Shown: positions 54,948 to 64,000 of the stretch, piece by piece
Layout: each line of letters begins with the position of its first letter
Numbering within the stretch: position 1 is the first letter of the stretch
NCBI GenBank assembly: GCA_963931925.1
Contig: OZ007570.1
Span: forward strand, 60,782,432 to 60,846,431
Direction of reading: 5' to 3'
Length of the DNA stretch: 64,000 nt
Origin: Onchidella celtica
Lineage: Eukaryota > Mollusca > Gastropoda > Systellommatophora > Onchidiidae
Notes under the pieces: model-generated
The model's input: only the letters and a program-made list of their open reading frames with translations
What the model was told of the DNA's origin: nothing
Database searches by the model: none
Made by a program: the position numbers and the translations under genes

Positions 54948-57071
54948 ATGGAACTCGACCCCGTAAGATTCTATGGGAGGCGCCACAGGAATGTCGCTGT
55001 GCGACAAATACCAGACGAATCTGATGACAGTCAGCTTTCGTCATCTGATGACGAGGAAGTCAACATACCAGATCAAGATCACCAAAACACAAATTCTGGT
55101 ACAATATGGCCTTTTTATTTCTCCTGCTGTTGTTTGATTGTGTGTCCGTAGTTGTTTGTGTCATGTGGGCCAAAATGTATATTTCCTCTGTTGCATTGCT
55201 AATGCTGTTTTACACTTTACCATGCACAACAGTATGAATTCTAAATGAAATGAGACAGCTATTATCATTTCAAATAATAGTTCTCCGTTTCAAGTGTCAG
55301 AATGTGTTGTTTAGCTTCATGTAGGCCTATTTGTTTCAACGGCCTCTGGAAACAAGAAGTTTATTTATTATGGCTATTGTGACAACAAATTGGCATCATT
55401 ATATTTTTTGTTTCTTTCCAGGAATTGAATTGCTATATTGAATTTGCAAATTATTTATCCATACTCTGTCCACTGTTCTCAGATTCAAACTCAGAAGACT
55501 CGGACCCAGACGTCCCTGGTCCTTCCAGAAAAAAGAATGGTCCTCGGCGAGTCATCTGGCGGAAAAGAAGGCCTGAGGATGTGCCTGCACAAGAGCTGCC
55601 ATTCACTGGTAGGACCCCTGCTCCTGTCAATGAACTCAAAGATCCCATTCAGTATTTCAAACAGTTCCTAACGGACGACCTACTACTACACATGACAATG
55701 CAGTCAAACCTGTATGCCACCCAGTGCAACCCGAACAAGCCCCTGGAACTTTCTAGGAAGGAGCTGGAGCAGTTCATCGGAATTGTTCTCACGATGAGCT
55801 GTGTGAAAATGCCCAATTCACGCATGTATTGGAGCAAGTCTTATCGTTACAGCCAGATTGCAGATGTAATGACAGTAAATCGATTTGAACAAATCAAAAA
55901 GAATCTGCATTTGAATGACAACACCCAAATGCCCGTCGATAACACTGACAAGCTGTACAAGGTACGCCCTCTCCTGAACGGCCTGTGCATGAAATTCATG
56001 GAAACAATCCCAGCAGAGAAACTTAGCATCGATGAGCAAGTCGTTCCCTTCAAAGGAAGATCCACCTTGAGAACTTACAACCCCAAGAAGCCAAAGAAAT
56101 GGGGTTACAAGATCTACGTCCTTTGTGGAGTTGATGGTCTCATCCACAATTTTCAGTTCTATACAGGGACAATTTACCCAGTGCCTGGACAGCCTGACTT
56201 GAAAGCATCTGGCAACATCGTTCTGCAGCTACTTCAGGCAGTCCCCAGAGGTTTGTGGCATAAGGTCTACTACGACAACTGGTTCACGGGAATCGACCTT
56301 ATGTCCACTCTGTGGAAGCAGCAGATCGCCTGCGTGGGGACAGTTCGGGCAAACCGCTTGATGGGCTGCAAGATGGAGAGTGACACAGAACTGAAGGCTG
56401 AGGGCAGGGGATCAATGGTTCTTTACACGGGGCAAAGTGATGGAGTGGAACTAAACGTGGTAAAGTGGTTCGACAACAAGGCCGTCACTCTCCTGAGCAC
56501 TTTTGTTGCAGCTGAGCCAGTCAACGAAGTTGAGAGGTGGTGCAAGAAGGAGAGAAAGAAAATCACTGTCTCTCAACCAGCTGTCGTTGGAACATACAAC
56601 AAGTTCATGGGGGGAGGAGTTGACTTGCTTGACTCCCTCATTGCATTATACAGAACCCACTTGCGGTCCAGAAAGTGGTACCATCGAGTCATCTTCCACA
56701 TGTGGGATATGACCACCGTGCAGGCCTGGCTTCTCTATAGAAGGGAGGCTGCAGCAAAGGAGATCCCAAAGAAGACTCAGCTCTCCCTTCTGGACTTCAA
56801 ACTACAAGTGTCTGAATCTCTTATGAAGATGAACACAGGCGCTGGGAATGGAGCCAAGCGCGGCCGTCCATCGATGGACATGGAGCTGCAACTGGCTGCG
56901 AAGAAGAAAAGGGGACCAGCAGCTCCCGTCCCGGTTCAGGCTGTGAGGACTGACCAGACAGGTCACTGGCCTGTCTATGGTGAGAATACGCCAAAAATAA
57001 TGTGTGAAAAGTGTAGCGTCCACTTGTGTTTTACGCCAGAGAACAATTGTTTCAGGCTGTTTCATCAGTAG
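54948..57071 (+). CDS. piggyBac transposase (two exons, 579 codons predicted)
   Basis: Exon 1 is 54948-55098 and exon 2 is 55483-57071. The intron 55099-55482 has GT..AG ends and the phase is preserved (G|AT). A TTTACATTTCAG acceptor 14 bases before the ATG suggests a non-coding upstream exon. Exon 1 encodes a short basic then acidic Ser/Asp-rich leader. Exon 2 carries the DDD core: Asp234 in SIDEQ, Asp315 in YYDNWFTG and Asp431 in GGVDLLDS, the positions known for piggyBac Asp268/346/447. The C-terminus has a cysteine-rich finger (CEKCSVHLCF) that binds the element ends in the family. The protein excises and inserts the element at TTAA. An alternative acceptor near 55421 would add about 20 residues. 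Confidence 0.93.
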
Positions 57072-57574
57072 ATACCTTTTGCATTCATTATATATATGTG
57101 TTTAGCACAGCAGAAACTGCCTGTTCTAATTTTAGTTTACTTAGATGTTTGCTATTTTCTTGAGGAGTGAAGTTCCTGTAGTACCTTTGGTTTGAATGTC
57201 TTCAATTTGCTTGTTCCATGTTAGTGCTATGTATTTTAATTACTGTATGTAATCATTTTGTATCCTTTGTCTTTGAAGTTTCACTTTCACTTACCACTAA
57301 TATGATTTTAGCTTTGTATTATTACATATTTCTTGATTTTCCTGCTACAATTTCAATCAGTCACTGTATTTTCTCATTGAAACAATTGACGAAAGTCCAA
57401 GTTTTCCATTTTCATAGTTGTGTTATTTAGGCCTATAATGTAATTGTTCTTGCCAACTGTTATGAAAAGAAAGCTCTTTGAATGAAAAATAAATGGTAAA
57501 GCACCAAAATATTACATGAAAAAGAAAAACACTGTGTTGATCTCTTTATGTATATGTTGTGCAAAAAGCACAAT

Positions 57575-57590
57575 GTTGCTTTCAGGCAAC
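57575..57590. repeat. piggyBac subterminal palindrome 4 (right side)
   Basis: GTTGCTTTCAGGCAAC, about 130 bases inside the right terminus. Confidence 0.85.
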
Positions 57591-58259
57591 AAACCCACCC
57601 TGGGTGCCCATATTGCATAATCAGCAAATTCTTGCAAACACACATTATTTTGTGATGAAAATAGCCTACATTCCAATTTTCATGCTGCAATTACAAAATT
57701 TTCATAAATCATGCAGTAGAGGGTTAATACGTTCGACTGATTTTGATCACAGTTATATCTAGTTCTAGACTATAATAATTATTATTCTTTGATAGCTCTT
57801 GCTGTGCGTAGAGTAAATTATTCTTAGATTACCTCAAACAAAAAAAAACAAAAAGATCCACACAAACTCTTTCACTCTACTCTTTACCTTTCGATTGGGA
57901 TGAAAACGACCGCATAGTGAAAAACCTGCATAAGTACGTAAAATCAGGTCAAACCTTGATTTTAAACCTATTTTTCCCCCCCACTATTTTGCTGTCTGCG
58001 GCGCCGCTTTGAAGGAAACAGGCAATGCTCAAGCTCGCTTCTGTGTGTAGTCAAGTCTTCTTCGTCTTTGTTAATCACTGATTTTGGACCAGTTCATATG
58101 GTGTAAGTCCCTACAAGGATGCTTTTGGGTGAGGGGTGTTAGACTATAACAACAAACCCAAAATAGCAACGTAGAATAGAATGCTGAACTGACTAAATGG
58201 ACTTGGAGTTGGGCTCGATCTGGAAAGCACAGTAATTCTAGAATTAATATTCGAAGGGT

Positions 58260-58439
58260 CATCATCATCATTGCCTTTCTCACCCTGGATCAGGGTATAG
58301 GCCACCAACAAACACTTTCCATCCCTCTCTATCATGGGCCAGCCTCTTTACATTATTCCAAGTCTTTCCGCTTCGTTGCACATCATTTTCTCTGGCTCTT
58401 CTCCACGTTCCGCGCGGCCAGTTACAGAAACACAAGCAA
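58260..58439 (-). mobile_element. 5'-truncated LINE 3' end
   Basis: 180 bases flanked by an exact 11-bp duplication ATTCGAAGGGT (58249-58259 and 58440-58450). On the minus strand it ends in a (GAT)n tail. It reads as a LINE C-terminus (an ERLG..MIERDGK..LVAYTLIQGEK-like stretch with one stop), familiar from RTE/jockey-type polyproteins. Confidence 0.78.
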
Positions 58440-58497
58440 ATTCGAAGGGTAATCACTGATTATTTGATTATGAAGAAGCCTCGCCCCTGGGTGTGAG

Positions 58498-60055
58498 AAC
58501 CCATGGGTTAACCAATCAGACATGACAAAGCATTATCATGTTCTCAGACAACCAGGTGGCTCGCTGCCCGACACACCTTTGCAACGCAGCAAAGTCATTT
58601 CTAGTTCAAGGCCGCATACACATAACATACCGGTATGCTCTTGTTTTCGTAGCTGAATCATCAACTGCTTTCAGTGGCTATAATTGCTGACAGGAGTCGG
58701 GTGATATTCCTTTTGTGCCTAACGTCAGCAAAGATTTTAGCTGATCTACAGTCAAATAAAAAAAGAAAGGGGGGAGGGGTGGGGGGGAGGGAGAGGGAGC
58801 ATTACCTTGTATCGTGCGTTTTCATCTACTTGAAAGATAACCGTATTTCACAGCGTCAAATTCGTTTAATTTGCTGTTTATTATTGATCAGATAAGGGTT
58901 GCCCACTAAGTAGCTAATTAAACGGATATGTAATTTGGTACTGGTCATTAGGAAAGAACACATTTGGAAAGGAACAATATGTTTGAAACATTACCGAATC
59001 GTGTGCTTTTTTTAATTTTCCCTTCAATCTTTGAACCCGCACCCTTATTCTAAGTGCACACACATGAATCGCATCCAAAACACTCGAAGATTTACATTAA
59101 AGACAACATTGATTTCAATTTGCAAAAAAAAAAAAAAAAAGAAGTTCTGCAGTGAAAATGTCATTGATTTACTGACATGCCAAAACTCTTTCGAAACGAT
59201 TAATCAGATTCACCATGCATATCTTTTCTACGCTTTGCCCTTGACCATAATTATGGGGTGTACTCGAGCCATTTACACGATGGACCGCTTTGAGTGAAAA
59301 TGCAGATGGAGGTATTCAGTGAAAGACCAGCCGCCATAATCTCAATGTCCGTCACCCATGTTTTTTTTTCTACGTGAAGGGAGTTTTATTTTCCTAGAAA
59401 GAGTCTTTCTTTACTAGGAATAAATAGACTACTATTAGAGATGACAGTGTTTCTCTCCGGGGAGTGTTTTTTCGCCTCCTACACCGGGCGACCTTGTCGA
59501 ACGCGAAAGCTGAATGGAAAACGGCTGGCTTGATAACGAAACCGCGCCACCTTTTAATACTTTTATCGATTGCGTTGAGGTGTGTGTAGAGGCTATTTGC
59601 CTGCCGTCGATTTTGCACCTCAATCATCGCGCTATCCACTTTGTCTGTCTCTCGCCCCCCCCCCCCCCCGCACACACACAAGAAACACACAGCAACAGCG
59701 ACAGGCTGAAGACATTAGGTATTGTCCAGTGGCCCGTAGCCATCCACAAAGTCAAAATATGGCCAAAAAGGAAATGAAAAAATGATATGTTGCACAAACT
59801 CGCGTTAAAAATAATACAGATTGCAACGATACAAAAAAGCAAAAAAAACCTAAACAAAAACGCTAGGACACTAAAGGACTACTTAAGCTTGAGACCAATG
59901 GACCTCTCTCAATGCCAGGCAACAATTTGCGACCCTATAGATATTTACAGTGGTTTTTAATATTCTGTCAATCTCCAGAAAGTCAGTATCGATTACAGCC
60001 TTCCACTCCAAGATGTTGAATATCGTAAGCGCTTAACGGTGTAAAGCTGTGGTTT
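58498..60055. other. Unassigned DNA
   Basis: Simple G/GA tract near 58770-58800, A run near 59124-59140, C and CA runs near 59656-59680. No gene recognised. Confidence 0.35.
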
Positions 60056-60062
60056 CATGCAC

Positions 60063-60243
60063 TAAAACGCAAACGGCAACGGAAACGTCAGAAACCCTGT
60101 AAGTAGTGAAACAGAAAGAATGTTTTCATGTGTATAGAATACACCGGAAACGCCGTTTCCGTACACGTGGAAAAACGTTCTTTTTACTACGTGATGGATT
60201 TTGACGTTTCTGCTGCCGTTTCCGTTTCCATACATATACAAAA
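60063..60243. mobile_element. Hairpin MITE of about 180 bp
   Basis: The left half AAACGCAAACGGCAACGGAA.. is imperfectly complementary to the right half (GACGTTTCTGCTGCCGTTTC..) along nearly the whole length. Central paired boxes are GTAGTGAAACAGAAAGAATG / ACGTTCTTTTTACTAC, and the centre is GGAAACGCCGTTTCC. No coding region. Confidence 0.7.
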
Positions 60244-60960
60244 ACACGGCCTAAGAAAAGCAAAGTATAACATTATAATTGTAATTATCCATACTTCCAA
60301 TGTTGACCCTAAGCGCGGGTTTCCTTTACCTGGTTTGATCTCTCGTCAATTATAACCTACAGTTATACTTACATTAACTTTTTCCCCACTGTTGTTGTTG
60401 CTTAAGTAGATGGGGTTGGGGTGAGCGGAGGACGCAAGCGGGGAGAGGGGAGGACTAGTGGTGATTTTGGGAAGCGCATATCCGTACAACGCACACAATT
60501 CGATGACGTAGAGCACACACCGGAATACTATATTACTGACCTTGTTAATTTGCATAGTTTTTAAAAATATGAATCGGCTTAGTAGCAAAACAATCCGACT
60601 TCTGCTAGGAGATTGCGTGATCTGCGCTGATAATATACTTGAGTGTACGTCGATCACCAATGGCTATCCCAACCCCTTTTCGCCTGATTAATCAGTCTGA
60701 CTATCACCCATTGATACAAACTGACTAGACCCTCACGCCCCCAGGTCCATCTGACTATTCCATGTGCTGTCACTTTAAATTCGTGAACACCATACCAAGT
60801 TTTGTTTCAGCAAACCTTCACCAGTCGCGCTTTTTGGTAAACATGTTGTACGGATATACACTTCCGTGATTTTATATTAATTGTGAACGTAAACACAGGT
60901 TGCAACCGATTGACATCTGGGGATTATGTCACAGCTTAAGCTATTCCCAACAAAGGAAAG
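60244..60960. other. Unassigned DNA
   Basis: No gene recognised between the hairpin MITE and the LINE relic. Confidence 0.35.
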
Positions 60961-60974
60961 AGTTCCGAAATGAA

Positions 60975-62090
60975 TTACTTAGTCCTGTCGCTCTCACTTC
61001 AGTTTTAATGAAATGTATGGAGAAAATTGAACTGTCTAGGCTGCTGCCCTTTACTAAATCATTCCAAGACCCAGTGCAGTTTGCCTACCGTGAGCAGAGA
61101 GTTGTTGATGATGCCATACCTTACTTTTTATATAATATTTACAAATAATTATGTGTGTGCGCCTAAAGAAAGGTCCCAGTTGTCGGTACAGCTATTTTTG
61201 AGCTAGGGGGTGAAAAGGTAGAAAAAGTCGTGACTAGTCGAAAATCTACTTCTAGCAGAAAACACAAGTTTAAGCATTTCTAAATAGCATATATATGAAA
61301 AGGATTTTGGAATATTTTATGTTTAAATATTATTTTATTAATTATTGGTACAACATGTGACTCTTCAAGAAGTAATATTGAAGTGATTGTTGCTAGGGGA
61401 CCGTGGACTAATTACAAAGCCGTTATAGCGATAATACTGAGTAGAGTTCACTGCTCATCTACAGTTTACCGTGTAACATGCCACGGTCCCCTAAAAACCG
61501 CCAAGTCGGAAGTTTTTTGGATCTTATTAGGAGAGCGCAGTATTTTACATAGAAAGCTAGAGCTGAGCAGTGAACACAACTCAGTAGTTTCCCTATTTGC
61601 CTTTATGATAAAACTACGCTCCCCCAACAATATCCAAAAAGTCTGTCATGGGAGTGAGCTGTTAAAGCTGTTTTTCTCAAAAGTTTGTTTTTGCCCTGTC
61701 TTACAAAATGTGCCATATCTTCAAAACTACTTAAGATATTGTTAAAATTTTAAAAGCAGCGTGTTCAGCATTGAATTTTCTACAAGAATATGCCCTTATC
61801 TCAAAATCCAAAATTTGCGACAACTGGGACCTTTCTCCAGGCACACACATATATTGACTCACCCAACAACTATGAAAGGGCGCTGTTCGTGGATTTTTCA
61901 AGTGCCTTCAATACGATCTAACCTCATTTACTTGTTTCACAACTTTTAAAAATGCGGGTGAACAAAAATCTTGTGGCATGGATTTTAGACTTTCTCATCC
62001 ATCTACCTACAGATGCTGTGACAACAAATTTCCTGGAAACAGGATAATAAAGTCCTATCTTATCTTATCTTGTCTTATCTTATCTTATTC
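60975..62090 (+). pseudogene. Rex1/CR1-like LINE relic, internally deleted and interrupted
   Basis: The first RT piece (60975-61146) reads PVALTSVLMKCMEK and DPVQFAYREQR, the fingers region of RT. After a TIR element (61152-61849) the same frame continues with YIDSPNNYERALFVDFSSAFNTI, its palm start, broken by a TAA, then LLKMRVNKNLVAWILDF. It then jumps directly to the 3' UTR-like end (AACAGGATAATAAAGTCC) and a (TATCT)n tail at about 62050-62090. The catalytic ADD box and downstream are deleted. Non-functional. Confidence 0.8.
61152..61849. mobile_element. TIR element inserted in the LINE, related to the 45-kb hairpin units
   Basis: Termini TGTGTGTGCGCCTAAAGAAA.. and, inverted, TGTGTGTGCCTGGAGAAA.. 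share AAAGGTCCCAGTTGTCG. The LINE frame rejoins across it (..NIYK / YIDS..), consistent with a short TA-type duplication. Its interior (61385-61540) is the inverted equivalent of the 45.27-45.40 kb unit, and a further diverged copy in opposite orientation follows at about 61555-61640. Confidence 0.75.
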
Positions 62091-62784
62091 GACAAAAACA
62101 TGATCAACATCGACCTTGAAAAAACAAAGAAATTGCCCATGGCTTGCGCATCAGTGATGTAGCATAAACATGTTGGTGACACGAGTGAACACACTGCGTC
62201 ATACATGTACACCTCAGATTTACTCAAGTTGTGCTGTGTTTAGATATTCTTCAGCGAAGACAACACAGCCAGACGAGGCCAACACTTAAAAGAGAGATGT
62301 GCGATCATTGTGATGTGCTATGAATGGTACGATGAGTAGCAGCAGGGCGTAGTGACAAGAAGCTTCACTTCGGGCGCTCCCCGTTACTTTAGCACTAGCG
62401 TCAAGAATCACTGAGCTGGAACATTGTCGAAACATGACAAACGCCCCGGTGGGGTCTTATCACTTTTGTTGCTTTTAATCAATGCATCCACCTCTTCCTC
62501 TATGATTAATAAATGTGAATTCAGCTACCATTCTTCGCAATGTTCAAGCAACATAATACATTATGCACAAATTTACTAGCAAGATACACGCTACTTTAAC
62601 TGGGAAAATCAGAGAAAGAAAGAAACAAAGTTGTTTTAGCGGAGCCCTACCAGTTTGACCAGTCACACATGGTAAGACACTTTGCCTTAATCATGCGCTC
62701 GCCAGCCAATCGTATGTCGGCCACCTCGCGCACCCCTTGAGTCACTGCACTTGAACAGTCTAGAAGACAAAACACGCCTGGATG
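62091..62784. other. Unassigned DNA
   Basis: No gene recognised. Confidence 0.35.
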
Positions 62785-63405
62785 CAGGGGCGAGGCTTCC
62801 TCATAATCAAATAATCAGTGATTACCCTTGGAATATCAATTCTAGAATTACTGTGCTTTCCAGATCGAGCCCAACTCTCTCCCATTTAGTCAGTTCAGCA
62901 TTCAAGTCTACCTTGCTATTTGCGTTTGTTTTAAAGTCCAACACCCCTCACCGAAAAGCATCTTTATAGGGACCTACACCTTATGAACTGGTCCATAATA
63001 GTGATTAAAAAAGACGAAGAAGACTTGACTACACCCAGAACCTATCTTGAGCATAGCCTGTATTCGTCGACGCGGCCCCGTAGACAGCAGAATAGTGGGG
63101 GATAAAAATAGGTTTAAAAATCAAAGTTTGGCCTGATTTTTCCGATTTATGCATGGTTTTCACAATGCGGTCGCTTTCATCCTTTTCGAAAGGTAAAGGG
63201 TAGAGTGAAAGAGTTTATGTGGATTTTTTTGTTTGTTTGAGATAATCTAAGAATGATTTACTCCACGCACAGTAAGAGCTATCAAACCATAATAATATAG
63301 TCTTGATAACAACTGTGATAAAAATCAGTCGAACGTAACTATCAAGAACATCACTTCACTTGATAGGTCGAGCGAACCTATACCGCAACGGCAGATAGCC
63401 ACTGG
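62785..63405 (-). mobile_element. hAT-type MITE, truncated third copy
   Basis: Starts CAGGGGCGAGGCTTC and follows the 12619-13256 half nearly base for base, ending at CAACGGCAGATAGCCAC. The other half and terminal repeat are missing, so this is a one-ended copy. Confidence 0.85.
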
Positions 63406-64000
63406 CTCATTTTGCTCAAACACAAAGGGCCGTAATAATATAGGTGGCGCTCCACAAGTGGAGGTGGCGCTTTCAAGCACTTTCGCTTTATCCAACTCGA
63501 TGTTATCAATATGGCGAACGTTGCAAGTAGGATTTATTTAAATCTGTTTGGATTCTTGAGCATGATTAGATCAACATTAGGTGCTGCTATGGTGTTTTCT
63601 TGCCTTATGGTGCAAATTACTGCATACACCGTGCATAGCTTTATTTTAAAAAATGTGTTTATCATGTGATTTTAGGTATCAGCCATTATCTCATTAAATG
63701 AGCTTATGGATCATATTCCCATGCAAAGTGATTTCTTGATTGTAAAGTCGGAGTTGTAGCCCTATGTACCTGAAACTGAAATACTTAAAAAAAAAATAAT
63801 TCTGTTTTATGCTTGCAATTCGCCGATAACCTATCGCCTTTCTATACTCTAATCCTGATTGGCAGTGAAATAAATTATACTCCAGTGAACAGTGGGTGTG
63901 TTTTCTTAGTGTTTACTATATGAAAACTTGTTTTATGTTGTGATTTGTATGATTGATCCGACTTAAACGTTAACCAATTACTTAAAGTGATATTGATATT
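63406..64000. other. Unassigned DNA to window end
   Basis: Nothing recognised beyond a short repeat GGTGGCGCT near 63443 and 63464. Confidence 0.4.

Larger units (their letters stand above)
54244..57723 (+). mobile_element. piggyBac-type DNA transposon, apparently intact
   Basis: 3,480 bases flanked by TTAA at 54240-54243 and 57724-57727. The termini CCCTCTACCGCATAAT and, inverted, CCCTCTACTGCATGAT differ at two positions. Four GTTGC..GGCAAC-type palindromes lie near the ends. The transposase gene has one short intron and all catalytic aspartates. This is the canonical piggyBac layout, with no degradation seen. Confidence 0.95.
53778..58489 (+). mobile_element. hAT-type MITE containing nested piggyBac and LINE fragment
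   Basis: Termini CAGGGGCGAAGC (left) and GCCTCGCCCCTG (right), with a perfect 8-bp duplication GGTGTGAG. Removing the piggyBac (54244-57723) and the LINE fragment (58260-58439) leaves a MITE of about 1.0 kb homologous, in inverted orientation, to the 12.6-kb copy. Element structure and duplications show the order: MITE first, then the two insertions. Confidence 0.92.

Overview
This window reads as intergenic or intronic DNA of an animal nuclear genome, most likely a lophotrochozoan such as a marine mollusc. That guess is inferred from the mix of LINEs, tRNA-derived SINEs, hAT-type MITEs, a piggyBac element, a Ginger-like integrase element, a Ty3/gypsy element, GGAT and CT/GA satellites, and many poly-G/poly-C tracts. 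There is no bacterial gene organisation: genes are sparse, GT..AG splice signals flank coding stretches, and most real coding sequence belongs to mobile elements. No complete host gene was found. Three short stretches look like single host-type exons: a cysteine-rich last exon near 10.0-10.2 kb, a membrane-segment last exon near 17.5-17.7 kb, and a THAP-like first exon near 39.6 kb.

Layout. 0-4.3 kb: CT and GA satellites and unassigned DNA. 4.4-7.15 kb (minus): a large element-like gene joining a herpesvirus-tegument-type cysteine peptidase domain (C76-like) to a cysteine-rich, transposase-like DUF7869-type region, broken by one in-frame stop. 12.6-16.8 kb: a hAT-type MITE with a perfect 8-bp target duplication, split by a 5'-truncated LINE. 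17-18.2 kb: further hAT-like remnants and a perfect 28-bp-arm hairpin. 18.9-24.1 kb: a complete Ty3/gypsy element with 213-bp LTRs that I read as identical, a tRNA-Leu-type primer site, one open gag-pol frame and a 5-bp target duplication. 27.7-30.2 kb: a 2.5-kb G-run minisatellite. 30.4-30.7 kb: a SINE. 30.9-31.8 kb: a 19-bp minisatellite open in all frames. 33.9-37.2 kb: a Ginger/GIN-like integrase element flanked by arrays of GCCTAATGT-type palindromes, with four perfect 90-bp tandem repeats upstream of its ORF. 38-49 kb: MITEs and a GGAT-tailed repeat family. 52.3-58.5 kb: SINE, hAT remnants, then a nested set in which an intact-looking piggyBac (TTAA flanks, matching termini, full catalytic triad) and a LINE 3' fragment sit inside a second copy of the 12.6-kb hAT MITE. 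60.9-62.1 kb: a Rex1/CR1-like LINE relic interrupted by a TIR element. 62.8-63.4 kb: a third, truncated hAT MITE copy.

The elements do not form one pathway. The window is a record of successive insertions whose order can be read from exact target duplications. The youngest events appear to be the gypsy element and the piggyBac. The least familiar object is the peptidase plus transposase-like gene at 4.4-7.15 kb. The piggyBac subterminal palindromes and the Ginger flanking palindrome arrays are the clearest candidates for protein-binding architecture. All family assignments are from motif reading without database searches.
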